Shown here piece after piece: positions 36,200 through 48,834 of a stretch of DNA of 64,000 nucleotides. Every line of letters starts with the position of its first letter. Position 1 is the stretch's first letter. The translations under genes were made by a program, and so were the position numbers. Below the pieces are notes generated by a model that saw only the letters and a program-made list of their open reading frames with translations, ran no database searches and was not told the DNA's origin. Origin of the DNA: Casuarina equisetifolia (taxonomy: Eukaryota > Streptophyta > Magnoliopsida > Fagales > Casuarinaceae); the NCBI GenBank assembly GCA_028551475.1, contig CM052362.1:7005354-7069353 (forward strand), given 5' to 3'.

Positions 36200-37994
36200 T
36201 CTTTTGTTAGTAGTTTGGTTAGAAGGCTACCATATGCTCATCATAGCTCCATTTTGACAACCTACAATCAGGGGAGTTTTCCTTGTTCCTTCCTTACTAT
36301 TGCTTTATTTTCTTTTATCATTGAGGAGAATGCTTCATTGAAGTTTGGGGGTACTGCTGCTATTGTTGGAAGTGTGCTGTTTTGTTGGGTTATGTTGGAG
36401 GTTGTGTATTGTGGTAGTTGTGGTTATGTTGGAAGTGTTAGTGTTAAAATTTTTTGTGCTGTGTTAGAAAGTCTACTTTTTATATAAAATCTTTTTCTTG
36501 TGTTGGACCATGATTTTTATGATTGGATTCTTTATTGTGCATTCTTGGCAATTCTTAGGGAGATGTAGATTTTGTTTAAACTTGTAATTATGGTATGATG
36601 TAAGTGTGATTTTGATTATGTTGATTCACTTATTGAGCACTAAAAGTCTGCATTTTCTTGAAATTGTGTGTATCTCTAGAGAACATTCATGTGAAGTGTG
36701 TGATTTTCTTGGATCTCACTCGATCTTAGAATTTGCTTGATTTCTTCTTAAGGCGAAATCCTAGGTTGCATCTGACTAAGAAAATGATTTAGGCCATCTT
36801 TGGATCGTTTGAGCCTTTCAAGCCAACCTTATTTACTTATTCCCAGTCACCCCGCTGAGCCTTGTTCTTATCTTGATTTTGTTGAATGACACCTGCATAT
36901 ATATCTCTGAGCCTTTTGATCAATTTGTCCTATTGTCCTATGCCCATGAACAAATTGACTTTTGGTGTGTACAAGTTTATTTAAGCATAAGAGGAGTCGA
37001 GGGGAAGGATGTAGTATGATTGATTGCAATGATTGTGTGGCACAATTTGTAAATGCAAACAAAAAAATGAAAAAGAAGAAGAAGAAGAAGAAGAAGAAGA
37101 AGAAGAAGAAGCATATGCTTTAGGATGAAATAATCTTATTATCTTTTGTTAGATTCAAGCCACATAGTTCTCTAAAGGAGATCTTTGAGCATTATTATTG
37201 AATATCATTGATAAGAGAGGGTTGAGGTGGCTATATGTGTAAATGCTTTTATTTTTGCTTTGTCATTACACACATGATTGTGCCTTTTGGATATTGTCAA
37301 TGTATGATTGGACAAGAAATAATGAGACTAAGTGGCAGTGAAAAGATCATCTTCATGGAGTAAAAAGGTAGAAAGGGGCTAAAGTTTTAATGAGATCCTA
37401 GAAAGTAATGTGTTCATGGGTTATTTAAGCTTAAATGTCTTCCATCTTACCTTTAGCCCAGCCTTACATTACAAGCTTATGAAAGTCCTATTGATTTTTG
37501 GTTAGATGATTAACTTACATTAGTGGAGAGAGGAATGAAAAGCATACCTTTGAGATTTGGTCAAAGATTTTGAGAGATTGCATATTAATGTGAATCTATT
37601 TGCAGTGCATGCAATTGAGACAAAATGCGGATTTACACACACACGTGGTTGACATAGTTAAGAGTCTATCTTACCTTATAAACCAATTGCATTGTTTGGA
37701 TGAAAGTTTTATTTTTCTTTGAATTGTTAAGTTGACCAATTATAGGAGAATATCATGGAAGGATTGGTTGTATGTTTTGTTTTGTTCTTTTGCTCGAGGA
37801 CGAGCAAAATTCTAAGTTTAGGGGTGTTTGGAAGAATATTATGGAAAGATTGGTTGTGTTGTTAAAATAGGTTGTTTAGTGTTTTTTATTGGTAAATTTT
37901 TTATGCTTTTTGTGAGTAAATTTTTTTATGTTGTCATAATATGTTGTTTAGAGCTTTTGCTCGAGGATGAGCAAAATGTTAAGTTTGGGGGTGT
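36200..37994 (+). mobile_element. Element E: 3' untranslated region with microsatellite and doubled tract
   Basis: No coding sequence recognised. A GAA microsatellite of about 12 units lies at 37075-37111. The 3' end is duplicated: a GGATTGGTTG...GCTCGAGGACGAGCAAAAT...AAGTTTAGGGGTGTT unit at about 37745-37829 is followed by a similar, longer unit ending at 37994. So two LTR-proximal purine tracts exist 165 bases apart. Confidence 0.7.
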
Positions 37995-39369
37995 TGATAA
38001 CTCTATTTTATATAGAGTTATTATTATTATTTTAGGTTATATTTAATATAATTTTTATTAAATTATATTTATATTTAATTTTATTTATATATTTTTTTGT
38101 TATTTTATGCAGTAAACTCAAAATAGAAGATAAATGAAAAAAAGAAAAGAGTTATGGGCTCTTATCGACAGCATAAATCGTGACCTATTGGGTTTTGGAA
38201 GCCGATTAACAAAAGAGAGGAAGGTCGTGTATTGTTGGGGGGTGGATAATCAAGTTTTGAGCTTAAAGAACAAAAAAAGAGAGAAACAAAGGAGAGCGGT
38301 GACTAAAGAAAGGTGCGGGAACTCGTTGGGACTTGGCCGCGTGTGACAGCATGGGTCCAGTAAAGATCGCGGCGGTCGTGCGACAGCCGACCGCCGTTGT
38401 CTTTTTCGATGAGAACCCATCATCGGCGTTTAAAGTGCATTTTCTGGCCAACTTTGGGGGCTTTCTGACAATCTGAAAGCATATTTGAATTCCTAGAGAG
38501 ATTTTTGGCCTTTCTATACCAGTTTCACGGTAGTTTCCAGTGGTTTTGGCGAAGAATTGTGAACGCCAACTTCATCCATTCCACTAGATCTATGCATTTC
38601 TGTGGCAGATTTACCCGATATTTTTACATATTTACAACCTAGGCGTCCTGATCTATGTTTCTGGAAGTTTTTGTGAAGACTGGCAGTGAACAACGGTGGC
38701 ACGTGTCACTAGTGTGTGGAGGCGCATGCGAAAGCGCCTAACAACGTGTTTTAGCTCATTTTTCTTCCATTCTTCAGACAGCTTCTTCTTCACCTATGAT
38801 GTGCAGATTTATGCAATTTATTTTGTGATTTGAAGACATTTGGTGACAACTTTAATGTTTTTAAATTTAAGAATGTTTTGTTCACATTTTTGCACTGATT
38901 TAGTTTATTTAAATATGTTGTTTTAGTTTAGTGTGTTAAAGCTACGATGAAACTTAATTATAACGTATGAATGTTATGATTATTTATGTTTTGTGAGATA
39001 TTTTATGAATGTGAAGTTGCATGTTACGAAGTTTAATGCTTTTAGGTAATTAACTACTACTTAGATGACTTGATTTGCATGTTAGAGACCGACAGGAAAT
39101 AGCATGCAGTTGCTTCTTATAATATGTAACCATAGATTAATATGGATAGACATATACCATATGATTTGTGTGGCTTTAGGTGCAAACTGGAATATTCACA
39201 TATCTTAATGCACTTAGTTCATTTAATTCATATGTAGACTCATAGTGAATTAATGAACTAAGTAGGTTCGCTATACCTAGACATAGGATAGTGAATAAGT
39301 TAGGAAATTCTACCATTACATGAATAGAATTAATCTTGCAAGCATAAATGATCAATATTTGTACTTAGT
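37995..39369 (+). repeat. 3' LTR of element E
   Basis: Begins TGATAACTC and matches the left LTR base for base over long runs, with about 7% difference. It is shorter than the left LTR. Element D sequence (encoding VFHEESFLFHPSPLS) resumes right after it. Confidence 0.82.
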
Positions 39370-41242
39370 GCTGATGCCGTGTTCCATGAAGAGAGCTTCC
39401 TGTTTCACCCTAGTCCTCTCTCTCCCTCCCCCTTGCCCCCCTTACCCTTGATCCAGTGCTAACTTTGGTCCCTATCTTATCCCCTACCCTCCCTTCCTCT
39501 ACCTTTTCCTCTTCCCCTGATTCTGATCTTCTAGATCCTCTTCCGGACTCTCCCTTCTCCCCTTCCCCACCATGCCCCACCGCTCCTCCCCCATAGCCTT
39601 CTCGCCCTGTGACTCACCTTCAGGATGGCACCATCCCTCGCCGTCACTTCACTCGTGACCATACCATCGCCCTCACTACCTCCCGCACCCCACACCCCGA
39701 ACCCACCTGTTTTTCTCAGGCAGTTTAGGAGCCCCACTGGCGTGACACTATGGCTGCAGAGTACACTACCCTTCTCCGCAATGGCACCTGGGTTTTGGTA
39801 CCTCTCCTTCCTAGAGTCAAACCCATTGGTTGTAAGTGGATTTATAAGGTCAAGCTCAAATTTGATGGTTCCTTGGAGCGCTATAAGGCCCACCTGGTGG
39901 CTAAGGGCTTTCATCAGCAAGAAGGTATTAACTACACTGAGACCTTCAGTCCCGTGGCTAAACATGTGACCGTTCGGACATTTATTGCCCTGGCCTACTT
40001 TCGAGGGTGGCCCATTCGTCAACTCAATGTGTCTAATGCCTTCCTTCATGGGCACCTTTCTGAAGTTGTCTACATGGAACAACTCCCTGGCTTTACTGAT
40101 CCTGAGCATCCTTGCTATGTGTGTCGCCTCTACTACTCTCTGTATGGGTTAAAACAGGCACCTTGGGCCTAGTACCAGCGACTGAGCTCCTTCCTCGTTT
40201 CCCTCGGCTTCATTATCTCACTTGTCGACACCTCCCTCTTCACGCTGCATACCCTGCGGTACAATTTAATTCTTCTGGTTTATATGGATGATATTATCTT
40301 GACAAGTTCTCCACAAGTGCATTTCTCGGCCTTACTCTAGGCTCTCTACCATAAGTTTGCCCTTTAAGGATCTAGGTCCCATCCATTATTTCTTTGGCAT
40401 TGAAGTTTAGCACACCCCTAATGGTATCATCCTCCATCAGGCCAAATTTACTCTGGACATCCTCAGTCGTGCCAAGATGCATGATGCTAAGGCTATCTCC
40501 ATTCCATGCTTGACTAATGAGCCTCTGTCCATCCACTCTGGCAACCCTTTACTGGATGCCTCTCTCTATCGCAGCATTGTGGGTGCTCTCCAGTATTTCA
40601 TTCTCACTTAGCCAAACATTGCTTACTTTGTCAACACAGCCTGCTAGTTCCTCCATTGTCCTACCACTGCACATTGGCAAGTAGTCAAGCGTATCCTGCA
40701 TTACTTGACAGCCATTTCCAGGTTGGGTCTTCTTCTCACCTGTGGTCCTTCACTTTCACTTCATGCCTTCTCTGATGCAGGTTGGGCTGGTGATCGTGAT
40801 AATTGCCATTCTGTCGGTGGCTTCTGTATTTATCTTGGTCGCAATCTCATCTCTTAGAGCTCCCACAAACAACGCATTGTTGCTCGCTCAAGCACTAAAG
40901 CTGAATACAAATCCCTAGTTGACACCACTGCGGAAGTCATGTGGATTGAGTATCTTCTTCGCAACCTCCATGCTCTTCTGCCTCATCCTCCGACTCTCTG
41001 CTGTGATAACCTCTCTACCCTTTACTTGATGGCGAATCCTGTTTTCCATGCTTAAACAAAGCATATTGAAATTGATTTTCACTTTGTTCGTGAACACCTT
41101 GCTCATGGCTAACTCTTCATCCAGTTCATCTTTCCTCTTGATCAATCGGTTGACATCTTCACTAAAGGCCTCTCTTCGACTTGGTTCAAGCTTTTTCGAT
41201 CCAAGCTGATGGTCCATCCTACCCCTTTAGCTTACGGGGGGA
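39370..41242 (+). mobile_element. Element D: integrase end, reverse transcriptase and RNase H
   Basis: 39750-40172 encodes the reverse transcriptase start ([62 protein letters not shown]). The LVYMDDIILTS catalytic box lies near 40275-40310. RNase H (SDAGWAGDRDNCHSVGGFC, CCDNLSTLYLMANPVFHA, KHIEIDFHFVREHLAHG) lies at about 40770-41110. The pattern is that of the Ale/Retrofit branch. The purine tract adjoins the 3' LTR at 41243. Confidence 0.85.
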
Positions 41243-41642
41243 TGCTAGAACAGTTCGCCGCCATGTTAGCTGCCACGTAAGCCGCCACGTCGCATGCCAC
41301 GTCATGCCACGTTAGCCCTAGTGACACTTCAGCCTTACGGCCACATCAACCATCGTCTTTGCTCCCACGTGCGACCATACCTACCATGCCATTTTCACCT
41401 ACCATGCCATTTTCACCTACCGCACTGCCCGTCACCAGAAAAGTTTCCAAAATAGTTTTGTAAAGTTTATGATTTGATTTTGTTCATAATTCCTTACCAA
41501 ATATAATATGTGATTATTCATGTATTTAATCGAATCAAATCAATAACATTATCATCGAAAATTTTCTAGAAAATAGGGTTTGTGTGAATTAGGGTTTCCT
41601 TGATTTTCCAGCGAACCATCGATAGAACTGTAAATTCTTTCA
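41243..41642 (+). repeat. 3' LTR of element D
   Basis: TGCTAGAACAG...AATTCTTTCA, 400 bases, the partner of 26785-27148. It contains a local doubling of an 18-base run (ACCATGCCATTTTCACCT), which explains part of the extra length. Confidence 0.88.
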
Positions 41643-42394
41643 CTGCTTAACATGCAATTACATCTTCTACCCTACTTCTAGTTACACAACATGATGGTTG
41701 ATTCCTCAAGGCTTGGCTCAATTAGTGGTACTTGAATGAAGTTCAAATGTACACCATCTTCCTTTTCCTCTAAATAGACTTGCTTCTTTATGGTTAGAGA
41801 ATCATCCCTCATTTAATCCCTTGGAATAGACATCCTACACTGAGAAGCTTCCATATCGGAGTTGGTTAACACTTTTTGAATTACAAGATTGATGTTCGAG
41901 CCCTGAAGCCCCATAATTTTATGGCTTAACTCGGCTGGCATGTCTGACACCACTTTCTTGGATTGCCCTTTTTCTTCTTCATCCTTTTCTCAATTCTTGT
42001 TGATATTTCGAGAGCCGTGGTCTTTTCGTTGCATCTGTTTGAGTTTCTTACTCTTCCTTTTCGGTTTCATGGACTTTCTTTCTAATTGTTTTTCTTCACT
42101 GTAGCTCATATTATCTCCATGGCAATAGTCGTTGGCTATAGACTCGTGCTTCTTGGGTTCCAAAGCTATTTTCCTATTCTTGTCACGAGTAGCAAGTTCA
42201 GTCTTCTTGGTTTTCAACCATGAAGACCTTTTTTTTCTTGGGTTCAAACTTGAGGAGTTGCTTCGGCACTCTGATTGGGGGCTTTCGCACTCTTTTGCAA
42301 ATGAATGAAAGAATGAATGAATGCTAACTGGATCTTCTGCGTCAGCAGGTCCATCACAAGAACTAGAATCAAATTCACTAATTAGATTCTTCAA
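41643..42394 (-). pseudogene. B3/DUF313 pseudogene, N-terminal and central piece
   Basis: Reading leftward from 42394, the minus strand is open for 134 codons. It encodes an acidic start (EFDSSSCDGPADAEDP) and a basic, lysine-rich linker (NPRKKRSSWLKTKKTEL, KPKRKSKKLKQMQRK). Below 41990, in another frame, it reads MPAELSHKIMGLQGSNINL, VIQKVLTNSDMEASQCRMS then IP, and VPLIEPSLEESTIML. That is the DUF313 B3-like domain signature. In-frame stops, a frame change near 41990 and no ATG at the head show decay. The gene is cut at 41643 by element D; the C-terminus lies at 26303-26784. Such proteins are presumed nuclear transcriptional regulators. Confidence 0.78.
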
Positions 42395-42839
42395 GGGAAC
42401 CTAGACCTCCAACTTTACAATTGACAAATGAATTTTGCTTAATCTACTAAACTCATAACCAACAACTTTTATAGTGCTCAGTTAGTTACAATTGTGAAGC
42501 AACTGTCTAGCCAACTTTAACTACATTATCTTAACTATTTTGAGGCGCCTAATAGCAAGACCAAACCGCATAAAATTCTAATCAAAATAACACCATTGAA
42601 GCATTTATCAAAATGCATACAATTCAAGAAAAACAACATAGCCTACTGCAAAGGTTTGAGTTGTCTACCTTGATTAAGTACTAGTTTGTTGCAGTTTTGT
42701 CAAGGTCTTGTACAAGATTTGGCTTCAAAAAACGAAGAGAAAGAATGAAAATGCTGAGATATAGGAATATTGCAAAGCTTTATGTACTTACACCAAACTA
42801 GCTATTTATGAGGCTCAAGCTCTTCTGCCCCACCAAGCA
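42395..42839. other. Upstream flank of the B3 pseudogene, nothing recognised
   Basis: AT-rich. On the minus strand the bases directly above 42394 could still encode KLEV-stop-VPLKNL, so a first exon may have lain here. No clear start codon, splice site or promoter was identified. Confidence 0.35.
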
Positions 42840-43675
42840 GGCCTGCATGGTTTCTAGGAAACAATAACAGGATATGAAGCTTGATTCTTTTGATTTCAGA
42901 ACTAACACAATTTAGTGCAAATAAGATTAAAGAAATGCTTTGAACATTATAAATGATTTCAATTGAGATCAATGATTGCTAAAGTGAGGTTTTTATGGTA
43001 GAGAAATAGGATTTGGCATGCTAGTTCTCTTTTAACTTTTTCCATCAAGAATTACAAGAAACTGACTTCTTTACATAAAATTAACACAAGAAACTATGGT
43101 TTGCAATTGTGAAGGGTTTCAATTGAATCTTTGAACAAATAATGATAGTTTAAGTTTGCAGTTATTATTTTAATGAAGAATATAGAATCATGATAGAGAA
43201 TGAAGATTGAAGATGAACGATTTTTATTAGTGTGATATTTTCTTGGAAGCCTCAGTGGTGAAGTCTTGTTCATTAGCTTGAATATTGAGATCCTAGCAGG
43301 TTGTAATAATGATAGAGTAGGGTTAACTTAACTCCTATCAAACAACATTAGGATTTTATTTTACTTTATTATTATTTTTTTTGGACAAGCCAAATTTTGG
43401 AGGACGAAATCATAGAACTAAATGGTATTAAGCATGTTTTTTTGTTTTTGTTGTTTATATGTGTCTTATCATGCAAGGAGTTATAGGAATCTGGTTGCTT
43501 TTACAATACAAAAGGTTGAATATCCAAGATAATTGGTTGCAACATTAGCCCATGTTGAGACCACAAAATTGGTTTGGAGAAGCTATGGATGATAAAAATG
43601 TTTTTGTTTAGGTTTGGATTTTGTTAGAATGAATGATAATTAATCAACTTACGTCACAATTTGTATAAGTCTACT
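42840..43675. repeat. Host segment, right copy of an old duplication
   Basis: Matches 10682-11410 with many substitutions and small gaps, in the same orientation. Its place just upstream of the minus-strand B3 pseudogene suggests promoter or 5' flank of that gene. No coding potential seen on either strand. Confidence 0.6.
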
Positions 43676-45474
43676 AAAAGTAAGAATATTAATAATGATA
43701 TGAGTTGTCTCACATTGTTTAAATTTTAAAAATATTTTAAATAAAAAAAATCTTCTCTAAAGCTACTTTTATGATGAATGTTTCCTTTCTTAATATGATA
43801 TTTCAACTCAAGTTTACAAGGAAATACTTTTTTTAGGACAAAGCCCAAGACCCATAGTAATTTATGTGGATATGTACTATGTTACTACACAAGATTACAA
43901 CTAAAATTGATTTCATGGTTTTTACCCTTCACATTGTGAGAGTTTGCCACATAAAAGTTATCTAGTGTTTATTATATTGATTTGTGGTGTTTGATTCTTT
44001 AGTTTTTAGGTTATACTTTTGTATTAGAATATAAGTTTTTTTGGTGCATTGTAATCTCCTTAAAAGAAGATGGAAACCTTGAGGACAAGTTCCTTCTTAA
44101 TGGGGAGTGAGTTATTGCACCCAGTTGTCTTTAGTTTGTTGGGTATTGCAGTTGCGTTTGGTTTTGGGGCCTTAAGTCGGTTTGTGGGGTCCGGCCATGG
44201 TTGTTAACACAGGTCATATGAGTTGTCTATGTAAAAGGTATGATAGAGGGGTTAAGGGGATGCTTGTTGATTAGTAAATTTAGCCAGAAACAGAACTGGG
44301 TGCAGTGACCCTTATCGCTGAATTTCTCTAGTGTTACTGGTTGATCAATCGACCATAACTCAGCGTTTGAATCCTAATCAGTCGAACACTCGTTTGGTTT
44401 GTTTTGGATCCTGCTTTGATCTCTTGTTTCAAAAAAATCTCCCATTTGAGATGAAGATCATTAGCAAATACTACAGAATCCATCAATGTTGTTTAGAACC
44501 AAAGCTTCGTTATCTGTGAGATTATGAAATTTTGAGCAGCATGAAAGTTTACTAAAAAAAAAAAAAGACATTATGTCTGGGGATATCGCAACAAAAATCC
44601 CAACGAATCCTATTAACTTGTGTCATTAATATTTCTTATTGAGCAAAACTAACACCCTAACTCAAATAAAAGACCGTGGCTTGCCTGAATTAATTTGGAT
44701 TGAAGCACTTCTCCAAGACTTCTGCATACCTTTACCTTGAACCCCCACTTTTTGGTGCGACAAATTTTTCGTATTCTTCCTCACTTTTTGATTTTTCACT
44801 TTATTCGTTGAAAGATAAAAAAGAAACAATTTGTTCATTTTATATCATCTGATCAAACTGTTGAGATGTCAAGCTCATGGTTCGAGTTGATCAATCAGCT
44901 TGCAGGAGGATATGAAAACAGAAAATCGTTAAATCCACATCATTAGTCCACGTCAATGCTCCAAGTCAGATAGTCTCGTCATCAGAGACTGCATTCGTCA
45001 GCATATCACTTGGCAATCCATGCCACGTAAGCTCTACCAGGTGTGATGCACGTTCATCGTCTCCACAAGCCTCTACACACAGTGGCATCCTTCCACCTAC
45101 TAGCGTTACTGGTGCTGCAGGAAAAGGATAGAGACATCAGCGGCAAATCCACCATCCAAGCTCAATTAGTCATTAAACGAAAATCACTACTAAAATCGTT
45201 GCAAATTAAACCGATTTAGGAAATGATTTTTGCCTACACCAATCTTAAGAATTTTTTAAATTTATTTCCGCATTCAATTCCTTCTCTTGCATTTCCATGT
45301 ACAAAATTCTCTATGGGTCTATAAAAATCAACCTCCATGTACAGTTGTAATTATTGATTCAAATACAATTTTCTATGCATTCATCATTACGTTTCTGTTT
45401 TATTTCTGGGTTCAAGTTTTTTCTATTTTATCCAATAATTTGTGTAGAATTATTGGCAATTTTCTCTTTAATGT
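43676..45474. other. Intergenic stretch with a possible Ty3/gypsy tail
   Basis: At 44070-44120 the sequence CCTTGAGGACAAGTTCC, followed by AATGGGGAGTGAGTTA, resembles the end of a Ty3/gypsy interior and its purine tract. An LTR-like remnant may follow to about 44560, where a run of 13 A's occurs. I could not define LTR ends. From about 44850 the sequence has several CCACGT/CACGT boxes (for example near 44948 and 45023). These may be promoter remains of the reductase pseudogene at 45475. Confidence 0.35.
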
Positions 45475-47353
<1,879 letters not shown>

Positions 47354-47358
47354 TATAA
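47354..47358 (+). promoter_or_regulatory. Probable TATA box of the S-protein homologue gene
   Basis: TATAA inside CCTTTATAAGG lies 97 bases before the ATG at 47451. This leaves a short 5' untranslated leader of about 65 bases, a normal spacing for plant genes. Confidence 0.55.
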
Positions 47359-47450
47359 GGAGATTGATTGACCCCGATGAAACACGTTTTTTCTTCCATG
47401 AACCCTTCTAATTTTACACCTTCAAAGAACTAGAAAAGAAAGCTTCAGGT

Positions 47451-47873
47451 ATGGCGTTTTTCCCCAAACAAATCTCTTTCCTTCTAGCACTTCTTCTTTT
47501 CCTTCATATTCCTGTGCAGAATGAAGCTTTTAAAAGAGTACATTTAACTATAAGGAACGACGTGGAACCCAATGAGGACATCAACATACATTGTTGGTCG
47601 TATGATAACGCCATGCAAAAACTAAAGGTTCCCAACGGAGGCGTGTATGCATTTAATTTCAGGCCGGCACTTGTGGGGAGCACAGTGTTTCATTGCCTCG
47701 TGGAAATGCCCTTCCCCATCAATATAACCGGTCGTTTCGATGCCTTCAAACAAGACAGGGACCGTGCAAAATGTGCCATTTGTAAGTGGAGCATAACACG
47801 GCAACAGCCATGTATGATGAATTATGATCATAATGGGACCTATGATCTCTGCTATGGCTGGGAACAACCGTAA
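47451..47873 (+). CDS. Secreted S-protein homologue (plant self-incompatibility S1 family)
   Basis: A single-exon gene for a 140-residue protein. Residues 1-26 are a signal peptide (hydrophobic core FLLALLLFLHIPV), so it should be secreted. Residues 29-138 match the Self-incomp_S1 family: VHLTIRNDV, then INIHCWSYDNAM, VYAFNFRPALVGSTVFHCLV and a cysteine-rich end. Six cysteines (48, 82, 108, 111, 121, 134) could form up to three disulphides; classic members have four conserved ones. N91-I-T and N128-G-T are possible glycosylation sites. In poppy, PrsS of this family is the pistil ligand in self-incompatibility; most homologues have no proven role. The length is normal for the family. ATG 47451 is the first in frame and sits at the signal peptide. 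A decayed neighbour copy starts at 48692. No EST or intron evidence is available here. Confidence 0.87.
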   Translation: MAFFPKQISFLLALLLFLHIPVQNEAFKRVHLTIRNDVEPNEDINIHCWSYDNAMQKLKVPNGGVYAFNFRPALVGSTVFHCLVEMPFPINITGRFDAFKQDRDRAKCAICKWSITRQQPCMMNYDHNGTYDLCYGWEQP

Positions 47874-47936
47874 CAACTTTTGAAATGTAGTATTTGGCAA
47901 TATTATGTTTGTAGCTAAGTAATGTAGTGCACAAAT

Positions 47937-47974
47937 AATAAAACAGGATTCGTCCTTGGTTGCACTCCAATAAA
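47937..47974 (+). terminator. Polyadenylation signals of the S-protein homologue
   Basis: AATAAA occurs at 47937-47942 and again at 47969-47974, 64 and 96 bases after the stop codon. Both are plausible near-upstream elements for 3' end formation. Confidence 0.55.
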
Positions 47975-48640
47975 AGGATTTCCTTTTTAATCCTTTTCTT
48001 TTAGGGTTCATCTTGTACTATGTTCGGATTTTTTGAATGATTGATGAAAACTATTGTTTGTGTATGATTATTAATAAAGTTTATTTATTTTCTTATAGTT
48101 TATAGTTTATAGTTTATAAGAGAGAGAAATACCTCTACATATAAAGAACATGGTAAATTAGTATATTAACAATATGATGTACACACTAATTTGAACAATG
48201 ATATTTTATTTCATGTCTCATTTATGCATTGTTAGTTTTGGCCTTTGGTCTATTTTTTAAGACACAAATAATTAATGCAAGCTAATTATAGAAATTAAGA
48301 GCATGTAATGAGTATTATGCATGCTCTATACTCACAAATGCTTAGTTGTCAAGGCCAAACCACAAAGGTATTTGTATTTTCTTGCTAGTGGTAAAACGTT
48401 AGAAGATATTATTAGGGTGACCTTTATATTATTCTCTAGCTGTCATTATTTCTTTGGTTTGAAATATGATAAAGACAATAAATAAAAAAAGAATGTTGCC
48501 TTATATAAAATTATGATAGCAATATTGTTGATAACACTTACAAGGATTCAAAGTATATTCAAAGTTAAAAATAATTATATTTTGTCAGCTAATTAAAATA
48601 AATATACAAGCAGCCACACAAAGCATATTGTTTCATCCAC
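47975..48640. other. AT-rich spacer between the S-protein homologue and its decayed copy
   Basis: No gene recognised. A short 9-base repeat (TATAGTTTA, three to four units) lies at about 48095-48122. The region from about 48610 resembles the upstream flank of the intact gene. Confidence 0.45.
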
Positions 48641-48691
48641 AAACCCTTCCTATTTTAAGCATTCAAATACTTAGAAAAGAAAACTTAAGAC

Positions 48692-48834
48692 ATAACCTTT
48701 TTCTCCAAACCAATTTTTGTCCTTGTAGTGTAACTTCTTTTGTTGCATGTATCTTTGAAGAGTAAGGCCTTTATCCCAAAATCACATGTATGAGTGACAA
48801 ACAACTTGGTTTGTGATCTCAACCTTGTATACAT
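48692..48834 (+). pseudogene. Decayed S-protein homologue copy, 5' part
   Basis: From 48692 the translation parallels the intact gene: FFSKPIFVLVV, stop, LLLLHVSLKSKAF, a stop, VTNNLVCDLNLVY. The expected start codon reads ATA. At least two in-frame stops occur. The upstream leader (about 48640-48691) is also alike, so it is a tandem gene duplicate, not a processed copy. The reading is cut at 48834 by copia element H and resumes at 57016. Confidence 0.75.

Larger units (their letters stand above)
32790..39369 (+). mobile_element. Athila-like Ty3/gypsy element E with gag but no visible pol (fossil)
   Basis: Two LTRs beginning TGATAACTC lie at 32790-34379 and 37995-39369. The primer site after the left LTR (TGGCACTGCTGCTGGGGAT, 34386-34404) is the degenerate Athila type. 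Gag occupies about 34525-35870. The right LTR is preceded by the typical Athila tract AAGTTTGGGGGTGT. Between gag and this tract I find no protease active site, reverse transcriptase, RNase H or integrase. LTR difference over the first 350 bases is about 7% by eye. It lies inside element D near the integrase end. It may be a non-autonomous gag-only element (TR-GAG class) or an old remnant. Confidence 0.82.
26785..41642 (+). mobile_element. Copia retrotransposon D (Ale/Retrofit-like) carrying three nested insertions (fossil)
   Basis: LTRs at 26785-27148 and 41243-41642 are flanked by exact CTGCT copies (26780-26784 and 41643-41647). A TGGTATCA primer site follows the left LTR and a purine tract (ACGGGGGGA) precedes the right one. 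The interior is copia in order, but solo LTRs C1 and C2 sit in gag and element E sits near the integrase end. Without these D is about 5 kb, the normal size. The LTRs differ at roughly a tenth of positions by eye, so D is clearly older than A and B. Coding parts carry about ten breaks. Confidence 0.9.

Noticed and set aside
36215-36487. Open frame of 90 codons in element E
   Set aside because: Low-complexity, valine- and cysteine-rich translation of a T/G-rich untranslated region; no pol motif.
37075-37111. GAA repeat as a coding poly-acidic or poly-lysine tract
   Set aside because: No open frame with other content surrounds it; it is a microsatellite in the 3' region of element E.
39531-40109. 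Minus-strand open frame of 192 codons
   Set aside because: It lies opposite the reverse transcriptase of element D; CG-rich codon use on the sense strand leaves the antisense frame open.
44331-44519. Open frame of 62 codons near the Ty3-like tail
   Set aside because: Short, no family match, no supporting signals.
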